From NCBI RefSeq assembly GCF_016862895.1, contig NZ_BONV01000047.1, forward strand, positions 1 to 64,000: DNA of 64,000 nucleotides. Reading direction: 5' to 3'. The position numbers and the translations under genes are program-made. Below, one piece after another: positions 36,002 through 44,359 of this stretch; the stretch's first letter is position 1, and every line of letters begins with the position of its first letter. The notes below the pieces were generated by a model, which saw nothing but the letters and a program-made list of their open reading frames with translations, was not told the origin of the DNA and searched no databases. This stretch comes from Planotetraspora kaengkrachanensis. GTDB taxonomy: Bacteria; Actinomycetota; Actinomycetes; Streptosporangiales; Streptosporangiaceae.

Positions 36002-36640
36002 ATGACCCGCATCTACGTGGAAAAAGGCACCAAGAAGATCGTCGCCTGCTCGCTGGACTGGCCCGGCTGGGCACGGATCGGCACCACCGAGGACAACGCG
36101 GTGGCTACGCTGACCGCCTACGCCGACCGCTACCGGCTCATCACCGAACAGGCCGGGCTGTCCTTCGACCCCGGCACCCCGGAGGTCGTCGCGCGAGTGG
36201 CGGGTGTCAACACCACCGACTGGGGCGCCCCCGCCGTCGCCGTCGACGAGGACGCGAAGCCCTACACCACCCAGGCCGCCGCGCGGACCGCCGCGATCCT
36301 GCGCGCCGCCTGGGCCTGCCTCGACCACCTGGCCGTATCCGCCTCTCCCGTCTTGCGCAAGGGTCCCCGCGGCGGAGGACGCGACCGCGACGAGATCGTC
36401 ACCCATGTCATCGACACCGAACGCGTCTACGCCCGCAAGATCGGCATCCGCCACAGGCCGTTCACTTCCGACGACCATGACGCCGTGGCAGCCCTCCGCG
36501 ACGCCGTCATCGACATCCTCGGCAACCCCGCCGACGGCATGCCACTCGCCGCAGGAGGCTGGCCGCCGGCCTACGCCGCCCGCCGCTTCGCCTGGCACGT
36601 CCTCGACCACGTCTGGGAGATCCAAGACAAGTCCCAGTGA
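36002..36640 (+). CDS. Unrecognised two-part protein, HicB-like N-terminus and DinB-like helical C-terminus
   Basis: 212 residues. The first ~45 (KKIVACSLDWPGWARIGTTE, then DNAVATLTAY) look like the HicB beta-fold (surface, PG turn, G-T-E loop). The rest is helical with HVIDTERVYARKIGIRH near ~135-151 and WHVLDHVWEIQDKS at the end: two His-containing helices placed as in DinB/YfiT metal-binding bundles. No catalytic assignment can be made. Follows the NmrA-like gene by 43 bases with AAGGAGA before the ATG, so it is co-regulated with it and with the WYL protein. Confidence 0.6.
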   Translation: MTRIYVEKGTKKIVACSLDWPGWARIGTTEDNAVATLTAYADRYRLITEQAGLSFDPGTPEVVARVAGVNTTDWGAPAVAVDEDAKPYTTQAAARTAAILRAAWACLDHLAVSASPVLRKGPRGGGRDRDEIVTHVIDTERVYARKIGIRHRPFTSDDHDAVAALRDAVIDILGNPADGMPLAAGGWPPAYAARRFAWHVLDHVWEIQDKSQ

Positions 36641-36810
36641 ACTGGGAAAACGATCATCGTCAGCGCGAGAATCCGGCCGCACATCATGGGTGCGGCCTCG
36701 CCACTGATCCAACAAGGTCGCAATCGCCTCGATGTGGCTGAACAGGCCGAACGGCACCGAGGGCGCCGCCTGTGCCCATCTCTCACGGACGTTGTCGTCA
36801 AACCAAACAA

Positions 36811-36878
36811 AACGCCCCGGCCGTGATCGGCTCGGGGCGTTCGGGCTGTTCAGGTGCTGTGGTCAGGGGCAGGGTCGA
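36811..36878. repeat. Island left end: tRNA-Phe 3' end plus terminator hairpin, copy 3
   Basis: 68-bp direct repeat of 63505-63572. It contains the terminator-type hairpin AACGCCCCG...CGGGGCGTT (36811-36841), and then 36860-36878, a 19-bp exact copy of the tRNA-Phe 3' end (TGGTCAGGGGCAGGGTCGA on the plus strand). The remainder of the tRNA is absent, as expected for an att site made by integration into the tRNA 3' end. The preceding GACGTTGTCGTCA at 36788-36800 resembles the putative integrase-tail motif near the other copies. Confidence 0.85.
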
Positions 36879-36879
36879 C

Positions 36880-37497
36880 CTAACCAGTGCTCCCGCTGCG
36901 CCGGGCGTAGGCACGGGCGGCGCGGGCGCGGTCGCCGCAGCGGGTGGAGCACCAGTGGCGCCGGCCATGGGTGCGTATGAGGAACCGGTCGCAGGGGGCG
37001 GAGCCGCAGGCGGCGAGGATGCCGGCGTCGGGACCGGTGAGCAGGTCGGCGGCGTCGGCGGCGAGGGTCGCCAGTGCGTGGTTGACGGCCCGGTCGATGG
37101 GGTGTGCCTGGATGCGGCGCAGTCCCTGGGCCCCGTCCCAGGCGAGGAGGGGTGCGGTGGGTACAGCCGTGAGTGCCTCGTTCACCGCGCGCAGGGAGTC
37201 TTCGGGCGGGGTGGTGCCGTCGACTCGGGCGGCGAACAGGACGCGTACGTGCGCGCGAAGCGCGCGCATCCGCTGTGCGCACACCTCGTACAGCTGCACG
37301 TCCGGGGTGGTCAGGTCGTGGGCGGCGAGCCAGCGCATGGCGGATCCGGGGGTGGCGAGCAGGTCGTAGCTCTGGCCGGCGGGCAGGGTCGCGGCGGTGT
37401 CGGCGAAGTCCAGGGAGCGGTACTGGTCGGCACCTGGAGCTGGGGGCAGAGCGGTCTGCGCCGTGTCGGTGGCCAGGGTGTCGTCCATGCCTCTCAT
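36880..37497 (-). CDS. CGNR zinc-finger protein
   Basis: 205-residue protein of the CGNR family: a ~140-residue alpha-helical stress-associated domain (DFADTAATLPAGQSYDLLAT) and a C-terminal zinc finger near ~170-200 with C...C and the CSTRCGDRARAARAYARR signature, here CGDR for CGNR. These are putative transcription regulators common in actinomycetes. The stop codon abuts the tRNA-derived repeat, so the gene lies at the very island end. Divergent from the MBL gene with 87 bases between. ATG 37497 or 37488. Confidence 0.82.
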   Translation of the reverse strand: MRGMDDTLATDTAQTALPPAPGADQYRSLDFADTAATLPAGQSYDLLATPGSAMRWLAAHDLTTPDVQLYEVCAQRMRALRAHVRVLFAARVDGTTPPEDSLRAVNEALTAVPTAPLLAWDGAQGLRRIQAHPIDRAVNHALATLAADAADLLTGPDAGILAACGSAPCDRFLIRTHGRRHWCSTRCGDRARAARAYARRSGSTG

Positions 37498-37584
37498 GGT
37501 AGCGATTGCATTTTTCCGTGATGCCCGCCTAGGCTGGTGTCACGTTAAACACAGATTTTTTTCGTGAGAAATGAGGGAGACGTG

Positions 37585-38382
37585 ATGTCCCAGCTCAATG
37601 CCGATCAGTTCCCGGTCCGCACGTACGGCGGCCCGACCGCCTTGTTCGAGTACGGCGGCCTGCGGTTTTTGACCGACCCGACGTTCGACGGCCCCGGCGA
37701 TTACGGCCGGCCCGGTCGTCCGGTCCTGACCAAGACCGCCCCCTCCACCGGCACCCCCGCCGATCTCGGCCCCATCGACGTGGTCCTGCTCTCCCACGAC
37801 GAGCACGCCGACAATCTCGACACCTCCGGCCGTGCCCTACTCGCCGACGTCCCCCTCACCCTGACCACCCCCAGCGGCGGCGAGCGCCTCGGGCAGAAGG
37901 TCAAGGGCCTGGCCGACTGGGAGACGGTCGAGTTGGAGCGCCCAGGCGGCGGCACTGTCACCGTCACCGGTGTTCCCGCCATCCACGGCCCCGGCCCGCG
38001 CGCGGAGGTTGAGCCCTTCACCGGCCAGGTCGTCGGCTTCGTCCTGACCGGAGAGGGCCTGCCGACGGTCTACGTCAGCGGCGACAACGCCTCCCTCGAC
38101 GCCGTCAGGGAGATCGCCGAGCGCTTCGCCCCGGTGGACACCGCCATCCTGTTCGCCGGCGCACCTCGTTTTCCCACGCTTTTCGACGGCAACCTGATCG
38201 TCCTGGACAGCGCGCAGGCCGCCGAGGCCGCCCGGATCCTCGACGCCCGCCGTGTCGTCCCGGCCCACCACGACAGCTGGGCCCACTTCACCGAGGGCCG
38301 CGAGGACCTGGAGGCCGCCTTCACCGCCGCGGGCCTGGCCGACCGCCTGGACCAGGACTGGACGCAGCGCTCCTCAGCCTGA
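37585..38382 (+). CDS. MBL-fold metallo-hydrolase, UlaG-like
   Basis: 265-residue metallo-beta-lactamase-fold enzyme. It starts QFPVRTYGGPTALFEYGGLR; the metal motif LLSHDEHADNLDTSG (~74-88) supplies His, Asp and His ligands, and PAIHGPGPRAE and RVVPAHHDSWAHF give the later His and Asp/His positions. The HDEHADN variant is usual in the UlaG/lactonase-like branch. GAGGGAG ribosome site before ATG 37585. Divergent from the CGNR gene, which may be its regulator. Substrate unknown. Confidence 0.85.
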   Translation: MSQLNADQFPVRTYGGPTALFEYGGLRFLTDPTFDGPGDYGRPGRPVLTKTAPSTGTPADLGPIDVVLLSHDEHADNLDTSGRALLADVPLTLTTPSGGERLGQKVKGLADWETVELERPGGGTVTVTGVPAIHGPGPRAEVEPFTGQVVGFVLTGEGLPTVYVSGDNASLDAVREIAERFAPVDTAILFAGAPRFPTLFDGNLIVLDSAQAAEAARILDARRVVPAHHDSWAHFTEGREDLEAAFTAAGLADRLDQDWTQRSSA

Positions 38383-38512
38383 ACCGCCGCCACGGCGCCG
38401 TGCCAGAACGACAGAGAACGAGCCGATCACATGTCCACCGGAACCGATGCCGGCCTCGTGCCCTGCTTCTACCAGGCCCTTGAGCTGACCGCCCATGACC
38501 TCGGGCTGGACG

Positions 38513-38598
38513 GTGCTCTACGGTGCCCAGCGTGTGGCCGTGGTGGTCGACATTGTGGTCAGCGTTGTCGTCACCTCGCGCGGCTGTCCAGTGGCAAG
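38513..38598 (+). repeat. Imperfect 86-bp repeat, putative integrase-tail scar
   Basis: About 85 percent identical to 57327-57413, same strand (gtgct.yacggtgcccagcg ... ccagtggcaag). In one frame both encode GAQRV ... VVDIVVSVVVT- or VADVAVTVAVT-type tails, like the sequence beside tRNA-Phe at 63466. The preceding ATG 38431 opens a truncated frame (TDAGLVPCFYQALELTAHD) that runs into the repeat, so something is broken here. Confidence 0.6.
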
Positions 38599-38712
38599 GC
38601 CTGACGGAGGGGGGCCGCGTCAGCGATCGTCCAGCGCCATGAACCGCGAGCGCGAGCAGCCGTGGTCGGGCAGGTTCTCATTCGCCGCGTGCCCGACCAC
38701 GCCCGCCTTCGG

Positions 38713-39438
38713 TCAGGCCTGTACGTGGCCGACGGCGTCGAGGATGGAGGCGGTCACGGCGTCGGGCTGGGACGCCCCGACGGCGTGGGAGGCGCCCGCG
38801 ATCTCGCGGGTTCCGCGCGAGCCCGCGCGTTCGGCCATGAACCTCAGCGCCTCGGCCGGAATGTTGAGGTCGCCATCACCGTGGACGAACCAGGACGGCT
38901 TGGCACGCCAACCCGGCTCGCTCACCGTCAGCCCGTCGGTCAGCGCCTGCTCGGTGACCGGGCGCTGGGTCGCCGCCATCAGGGCGGCCTCATCAGCGTC
39001 GAGATCGGCGCAGAACTGGTGGTGGAACCTGTCCTCGGCGATCCGGAACTCGTTGCCGCCGGAGGAGACCGGGTAGGCGACCAGTGCGCCACCCAGGCTG
39101 CTGCCCTCGAACTTGCCGGACAGCACCAGTGCGCTCTCTCCGAGCTCGGGTGCGAAGGCGGCGACGTACACGAGTGCCTGCACGGCGTCGTTGCCGGACG
39201 CCGCCTGGCTGATCACCATGCCGCCATAGGAGTGGCCGACCAGGACGACCGGCCGTCCGATGCCGGCGATCACGTCGCGCACGTAGGCGGCGTCGCCCTC
39301 CACGCTCCGCAGCGGGTTGGCCGCCGCGACGGCGGTCAGCCCGCGGCCGTGCAGGCGCTGGATGACGCGGTTCCAGCTCGCCGACTCGGCGAAGGCGCCG
39401 TGGACGAGGACGACGGCGGGCTGTTCTGTGGTGGTCAT
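38713..39438 (-). CDS. Alpha/beta fold hydrolase, EstC-like
   Basis: 241 residues, cytoplasmic. PAVVLVHGAFAESASWNRVI, nucleophile elbow VLVGHSYGGMVISQAA (Ser ~75) and catalytic His in GASHAVG near residue 220 complete the triad with an Asp in the HGDGDLNIP loop. KVLVYVAAFAPELGES-type block as in its relatives at 27073, 40442 and 44359. The start ATG overlaps the stop of a 34-residue frame (ATGA), which may be a leader or remnant. Second gene on this strand after the SDR at 39598. Confidence 0.87.
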   Translation of the reverse strand: MTTTEQPAVVLVHGAFAESASWNRVIQRLHGRGLTAVAAANPLRSVEGDAAYVRDVIAGIGRPVVLVGHSYGGMVISQAASGNDAVQALVYVAAFAPELGESALVLSGKFEGSSLGGALVAYPVSSGGNEFRIAEDRFHHQFCADLDADEAALMAATQRPVTEQALTDGLTVSEPGWRAKPSWFVHGDGDLNIPAEALRFMAERAGSRGTREIAGASHAVGASQPDAVTASILDAVGHVQA

Positions 39439-39539
39439 GAGTTCGCCTTTCCGGAGGTCAGGGCGGCCTCGAGTACCTCGATGGCCTGGATGACGGCGGC
39501 GCCTGCCGCCGCGGTCGAGCGGACGGGGTTGAGCATCAT
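39435..39539 (-). CDS. Possible 34-residue frame coupled to the hydrolase
   Basis: MMLNPVRSTAAAGAAVIQAI plus a short tail, ending in an ATGA overlap with the hydrolase at 39438. No family recognised. No clear ribosome site before the double ATG, so it may be the debris of a longer gene rather than a leader peptide. Reported because the overlap is exact. Confidence 0.3.
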   Translation of the reverse strand: MMLNPVRSTAAAGAAVIQAIEVLEAALTSGKANS

Positions 39540-39597
39540 GAAGTCGTGCAGGTGCCGTTGTAGCGGACGCTGAGGTGAGCGCCGCAGTCCGCCCGGG

Positions 39598-40386
39598 TCA
39601 CAGGGTGCCGATCAGGCCGCCGTCGATGACGAAGTCCGCGCCGGTGACGTTGCCGGCGCGCTCGCTGGCGAGCAGGACCACGAGGTCGGCGACCTCGTCC
39701 GGGCGGGTGAACCGGCCGGTGACCGAGTCGGCGGCGGCCTGCTTCGCCACCGCTTGCGACTCGCCGCCGTTGTGGCGGGCGAGCGTGGCGGCGACGCCGT
39801 CCGCGCCGAGCCACAGGTCGGTGGCGACCGGCCCGGGGCTGACGGTGTTGACCCGGATCCCGTGCGGGCCCAGCTCCTTCGACAGGGACTTGCTGAAACT
39901 GGCCAGAGCCGCCTTCGCGGCGCTGTAGTCGATCACCAGCGGGTCCGGCAGCGACGCGTTGACCGAGCTGACGGACACGATCGTGCCGGCGCCGCGGCCG
40001 AGCATGAGCGGCAGCGCCTCGCGGGTGGCCCGCACCGCGGACAGGAAGTTGACGGTCAGGGTGGCGAGCCAGTCCACGTCGGTGACGGACGCGAAGCCGC
40101 CGGGGCGCGGGCTTACCGCGCCGACGTTGTTGACCAGGATGTCCAGGCCGCCGAAGGCGGCGCCTGCTGCCTCGACCAGCTCGGCCGGGCCGTCCGGGGT
40201 GGCGAGGTCCACCGCGACCGGGCGGACGCGGCCCCCCGCCGCCAGCTCGGACAGCTCGGCGCTGACGTGCCGCGCTCCGGCGGTCACGCTGACGCCCTCC
40301 GCGGCGAGCGCCCGGGTGATCGCCAGCCCGATGCCCTTGCTCGCGCCGGTGACCACGGCTGTCTTGCCTGACAGGTTCAGCTCCAT
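39598..40386 (-). CDS. Short-chain dehydrogenase/reductase
   Basis: 262-residue classical SDR. Cofactor motif TGASKGIGLAITRALA (~14-29, NADP-type Arg in GARH), NNVG at ~88, catalytic Ser in SVSSVNASL and Y-S-A-A-K at ~155-159, and the C-terminal GADFVIDGGLIGTL. Substrate not predictable. The segment LSKELGPHGIRVNTVSPGPV is the same as the fragment at 52631-52795. Lies between the hydrolases 38713 and 40442, all on the minus strand with 30-160-base gaps, so a likely operon. Confidence 0.92.
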   Translation of the reverse strand: MELNLSGKTAVVTGASKGIGLAITRALAAEGVSVTAGARHVSAELSELAAGGRVRPVAVDLATPDGPAELVEAAGAAFGGLDILVNNVGAVSPRPGGFASVTDVDWLATLTVNFLSAVRATREALPLMLGRGAGTIVSVSSVNASLPDPLVIDYSAAKAALASFSKSLSKELGPHGIRVNTVSPGPVATDLWLGADGVAATLARHNGGESQAVAKQAAADSVTGRFTRPDEVADLVVLLASERAGNVTGADFVIDGGLIGTL

Positions 40387-40441
40387 GACGGACCTTTCTG
40401 CGGCACGCGGCCCCGCCCCCGCGACGGGGCCGCGTGCGGGT

Positions 40442-41245
40442 TCAGCGGATGGACTTGGCGGCGGCGACGATGACGTCCACCACGGCCTGCGGCCGGGACA
40501 ACATCGACAGGTGCGACGCGGCGACCTCGGTGACGTGGCTGTGCGCCCGCTTCGCCATGGTGACCTGCAGCGACGGCGGCAGGATGCCGTCCTTCGTGCC
40601 CACCAGGTACCAGCTCGGCAGCTTCTTCCAGGCGGGCGGCCCGGACGGCTCCTGCAGCGCGCTCAGTGCGATCGGGCGCTGCTCGGCGGCCAGCCGGGCG
40701 GCCGTGGCGGCCGGCAGATCACCGGCGAACGCCTGCGGGAACACCGCCTGCTTGATGTAGAGGTCGACGTCTCCGGCCGGCGCCCCAGGGTAGGCCACGA
40801 CGTCGAACAGCGCGCTGGGGTCGCCACCGCCCTGCAGCCCGAGGACCGTCTCGCCCTCGTCGGGCGCGAACGCGTTGACGTAGACGAGCGCCTTCACGTC
40901 GGGGTCGGTGCCGGCCGCGTTGGTCACGACCGCTCCGCCGTAGGAGTGGCCGACCAGGACGACCGGACCGCTGGTCCGCTGGGCGAGGAACGCCGACAGG
41001 TACGCGGCGTCGCCGCTGAGCCCGCGCAGTGGGTTGGGCGCGGCGAGCACGGTGTACCCGAGCCGTTGCAGCCGGCCGGTCACGTCCGACCAGCTCGACG
41101 CGTCGGCCCAGGCGCCGTGCACGAGAACGATGGTCGGCTTCGGGTGATCGGGACGGCTGGCGGCCGACGCCGGGGCGACGAGCGCGAACAGGGCGAGAAC
41201 GGCCAGCGCGATCATCGCACCGCGCCGGCGGAGGGGGTTCATCAT
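40442..41245 (-). CDS. Secreted alpha/beta hydrolase, EstC-like
   Basis: 267 residues with Sec signal peptide (LRRRGAMIALAVLALFALVA, cut near APASA). PTIVLVHGAWADASSWSDVT, nucleophile VLVGHSYGGAVVTNAA (~Ser 105) and His in VAASHLSM. Family block DVKALVYVNAFAPDEGETVL. Closest to 27073-27870, but with a Sec rather than a Tat signal. Starts MM at 41245/41242 with GGCGGAGGG upstream. Heads a run of hydrolase and SDR genes. Upstream sits the broken C-terminus of another hydrolase (41260-41346). Confidence 0.88.
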   Translation of the reverse strand: MMNPLRRRGAMIALAVLALFALVAPASAASRPDHPKPTIVLVHGAWADASSWSDVTGRLQRLGYTVLAAPNPLRGLSGDAAYLSAFLAQRTSGPVVLVGHSYGGAVVTNAAGTDPDVKALVYVNAFAPDEGETVLGLQGGGDPSALFDVVAYPGAPAGDVDLYIKQAVFPQAFAGDLPAATAARLAAEQRPIALSALQEPSGPPAWKKLPSWYLVGTKDGILPPSLQVTMAKRAHSHVTEVAASHLSMLSRPQAVVDVIVAAAKSIR

Positions 41246-41259
41246 GATGGATCCAGCTC

Positions 41260-41346
41260 TCAGTCGAGGAGGGCGAGCAGGCGTCGGGTGAGTTCGGCCG
41301 GATGTTCTTCGAGATCCAGTGGCCGGAGTCCGCGATCACGTCGCCT
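41260..41346 (-). pseudogene. C-terminal fragment of an epoxide-hydrolase-like alpha/beta hydrolase
   Basis: GDVIADSGHWIS in one frame continues in the next as EEHPAELTRRLLALLD and a TGA stop. This equals the end of the intact hydrolase at 51506-52501 (VPDSGHWIYEEHPDEMTQRL LTFFK). One frameshift; the rest of the gene is gone. Confidence 0.7.
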
Positions 41347-41518
41347 TGACCGGTCGTCCTCATGGAACCGCGCCGAGGCGGGTCGCCGAATCAGGGAAAC
41401 ACCCCAGTGTGTCCACAGGCCGGGGGTCAGACGGCGGGCGCAACGATGGTGGTCTCCACGCCTCCCGGAGCATCACCCCGGGTCCCGATCGAGGAACGTG
41501 CGGGGGCGTTCAGGCTGG

Positions 41519-44359
41519 TCAGGACGCATCTTCCAAAAGAGGAGCGAGTTTGCGGCGGGAGGTGATGTCGAGTTTTCGGAAGATCTTGTTGAGGTGGTAT
41601 TCGACGGTCGAGGTGCTGAGGAACAGGCGGGCGGCGATTTCGCCGTTGGTGGCTCCGGAAGCGGCGAGGGTCGCGATCTGCTTTTCGCGGGGGGTCAGGG
41701 CGTTGGCGTCGGGTGCGGTTCGTTTGCGGAGGTGCTCGCCGGTCGCCGACAGTTCGGCTCGGGCTCGTTCGGCGAACGCCCCGGCGCCCATTCCCGTGAA
41801 CATCTCGTAGGCCCTTCGCAGCTCAAGGCGCGCGTCGCTGCGGCGCTTGTGCCGCAGGAGCCATTCGCCGAGCAGGAGGTGGCTTCGCGCGATCTCGGTC
41901 GTGATCCGCGTTTGGCCGAGCAGCTCGATCGACTCGCGGTAGCGCCGCTCGGCGTGCTCGTCGTCGACCATCAGCGCCCTGCAGCGGGTGAGCAGGCCGA
42001 GGCCCCAGGCGGTGCCGGCGGCCAGGGCGCGCTCCTCCAGACGGGTGAGGGCCGCCTTCGCGGCGACGTGGTCGCCGCTCCGCATTCCTGCCTCGACGAT
42101 CTCGGGCAACGACCTGGTGCCCGTGCCCGGCCTGTCGGCCTCGAATGACGGAAGGACGCAGGCCAGTGCATCGGCGTAGCGGCCGAGGCTCAGCTCCAGC
42201 ACCGCCAGGCTGTTCCTGGCGAAGTCGACGAGACCGACGGTCGAGCCGGTCCGCGCGGCGCCCGCCAGCGCCCGTGTCTCGGCCTCTTCACCACTCCATG
42301 CCAGGAGCTCGATCCGTTGGATGTCCCCGGAGGACGGTTGTCCGATCATGCTGGACAGATCAGCGAGCTCGTCCTGGAGCGCGCCCGCCGCTGAGAACCG
42401 GCCCGCGCGAAGTTCCCACATGGATCCGACCATGAGTGTGGTCCGCAGAGCGCCCAGTGCTCCGTTCTCGCGATCGAAGGCTTCGAGCCGCTTCCAGGCC
42501 CGCCATCCTCCCTCGTCGTCCCACACGTCTTCGGACGCGAACATGCTGACGGCCGCCAGCGGAAGGCCGTCCTCGGCGAGACTTGCGTCCGTGTGCAGGG
42601 CTTCCAGCGCGCCGCGCAGCAACGGCACGGCAGGCCGGTGGCCGACGGCGATGCGTGTGGCGTAGGCCTCGAGCAGCAGGTCGGAGAAGGTCGATTCCGT
42701 CGACTCCATCGCAGGTGACGCCAGCACCGCGCGAGCGAGGCCCTGTGGGGTGACTCCGACGGAGCGGTCGTAGGTGATCAGAGCCACCTGGAGTGCTTCG
42801 AACATCATTTTCCGCGACAGGCGGGGATCCAGGTCCGCGATCGACTCGGCGGCCTCCAGGAGAGTCGCCGGGGCGGCGGCGACTTGACCGAGGTACAGCT
42901 CGGCCGTCGCCCCGATCTGCCGCGCACGGGCGCGCAGCACGGGACGGTCCAGGCCCAGCTCGGCACGGCCGAGCATCTTCCGCGCCGCGACCGACTCCCC
43001 GACCATGACGTAGGCCTGTGCGGCCGCGACGAGCCGAGCGGCCTGATCGCGGGCATCGGGAGTGAGCTCCGCCGCGCGGGACAGGAAGGCGGCCTGTTCC
43101 GCGTGGCCGCCGCGGGCACGTGCGTGCTCCGAGGCTCGTTCGAGCTCCGCCGCGACCTCTTCGTCGAGGCCGATCGTGGCGTGCGCGCGATGCCACGCGC
43201 GGAGGTCCCGGTCTCGATCCGGATCGCTCACGGCGGCGAGGGCGGCGTGGACGCTGCGCCGCTCCACCGCGTCGGCGCCCCGGTAGACGGCGGAGCGGAT
43301 CAACGGATGCCGGAAGTCCAGGGAGCCGTGGTGGGTCAGAACGCCCGCGGCCAGCGCGGTGTCCGCCGCGCTCGCGGCGATCCCCAGGTGACCGGCGGCC
43401 CGCCAGAGCAGCGACTGGTCTCCAGGCGGCGCGGCGGCGACGACGAGAAGCAGGGTCCGGGTGTCCGCGGGGAGGGCCTGGATCTGCTGCAGGAAATGCG
43501 TTTCGAGGAGCCGGCCGACCGGGAGAGGGCTGGGCAAGGGGGCGCGGCCCGACAACTGCTCAGCGGTGAGCGTGCGGGCGATCTCGATCAACGCCAGCGG
43601 GTTGCCGCCGGTGCCGGTGACGATCTTCGTGGCCACCGCGTCGTCGAGACGTCCGGCGACGCTCGTCGACAGCAGCCTCCCGGCATCGCGGTCGGGCAGC
43701 CCGGACACCGTCATCACGGGTAGCCCGTCGAAGAGGGCCGAACCGTCAGAGCGCGGACGAGTGGCGAACAGGAGCCCCACGGCTTCGGCATGGAGGCGGC
43801 GAGCGACGAACGCCAGGGCTTCGGCCGATTCCCGGTCCAGCCACTGCACGTCCTCCACCACGCACAACAGGGGCTGGACCAAGGCGGCATCTGCGAGAAG
43901 CGTCAGAGCCGCCATGCCGACGAGGTACCGGTCGGCCGCGACTCCGGCCACCTGGCCGAACGCCGAGCGCAACGCGTCGCGCTGCGGGGTGGGAAGGCTC
44001 TCGATACGAGGCGACCACGGGCGCAGCAGGCGGTGCAGCGCCGCGAAGCCGAGATGCGCCTCGGACTCCACACCGACGATCCTGACGACGCGGACTTCCG
44101 GACAGCCCGTCACGGCCTGGTCAAGAAGCCGGGTCTTGCCGGTCCCGGGTTCACCGACCAGCACCAGCACGCCGCTCAGCCCTTCCTGGACGCCTGCCAG
44201 AAGGCCGGCCAGGACGCGTTGTTCCTCGATGCGGCCGATGAGAGGCCGGTCGCCGGCGCCGACCGGCAGGTGCTCGGCGGTGGTCGGCCGCGCCGTGACG
44301 GGACGGTCGGACAGGCCCTCCGTGACAAGCGCGAGCACGTCGTGCGTTGCGACCGTCAT
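41519..44359 (-). CDS. LAL-type LuxR-family giant regulator
   Basis: 946 residues. N-terminal AAA/STAND ATPase: Walker A VGEPGTGKTRLLDQAV (~68-83) and Walker B LLCVVEDVQWLDRE (~165-178). Long helical TPR-like middle (~330-860). C-terminal LuxR HTH (~885-940; LTPREKQIATLAASGATNGE, LSTSTVEYHLNKIFRKLDIT). These are ATP-driven activators of the MalT type. Its ATG overlaps the stop of hydrolase 44359-45039 as TGATG, so translation is coupled and hydrolase and regulator are one operon. First of three giant regulators in a row. Confidence 0.92.
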   Translation of the reverse strand: MTVATHDVLALVTEGLSDRPVTARPTTAEHLPVGAGDRPLIGRIEEQRVLAGLLAGVQEGLSGVLVLVGEPGTGKTRLLDQAVTGCPEVRVVRIVGVESEAHLGFAALHRLLRPWSPRIESLPTPQRDALRSAFGQVAGVAADRYLVGMAALTLLADAALVQPLLCVVEDVQWLDRESAEALAFVARRLHAEAVGLLFATRPRSDGSALFDGLPVMTVSGLPDRDAGRLLSTSVAGRLDDAVATKIVTGTGGNPLALIEIARTLTAEQLSGRAPLPSPLPVGRLLETHFLQQIQALPADTRTLLLVVAAAPPGDQSLLWRAAGHLGIAASAADTALAAGVLTHHGSLDFRHPLIRSAVYRGADAVERRSVHAALAAVSDPDRDRDLRAWHRAHATIGLDEEVAAELERASEHARARGGHAEQAAFLSRAAELTPDARDQAARLVAAAQAYVMVGESVAARKMLGRAELGLDRPVLRARARQIGATAELYLGQVAAAPATLLEAAESIADLDPRLSRKMMFEALQVALITYDRSVGVTPQGLARAVLASPAMESTESTFSDLLLEAYATRIAVGHRPAVPLLRGALEALHTDASLAEDGLPLAAVSMFASEDVWDDEGGWRAWKRLEAFDRENGALGALRTTLMVGSMWELRAGRFSAAGALQDELADLSSMIGQPSSGDIQRIELLAWSGEEAETRALAGAARTGSTVGLVDFARNSLAVLELSLGRYADALACVLPSFEADRPGTGTRSLPEIVEAGMRSGDHVAAKAALTRLEERALAAGTAWGLGLLTRCRALMVDDEHAERRYRESIELLGQTRITTEIARSHLLLGEWLLRHKRRSDARLELRRAYEMFTGMGAGAFAERARAELSATGEHLRKRTAPDANALTPREKQIATLAASGATNGEIAARLFLSTSTVEYHLNKIFRKLDITSRRKLAPLLEDAS

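Noticed and set aside
41260-41518. A separate small gene before the LAL stop
   Set aside because: Only the hydrolase tail relic is recognisable; the remaining 170 bases show no coding pattern or ribosome site.
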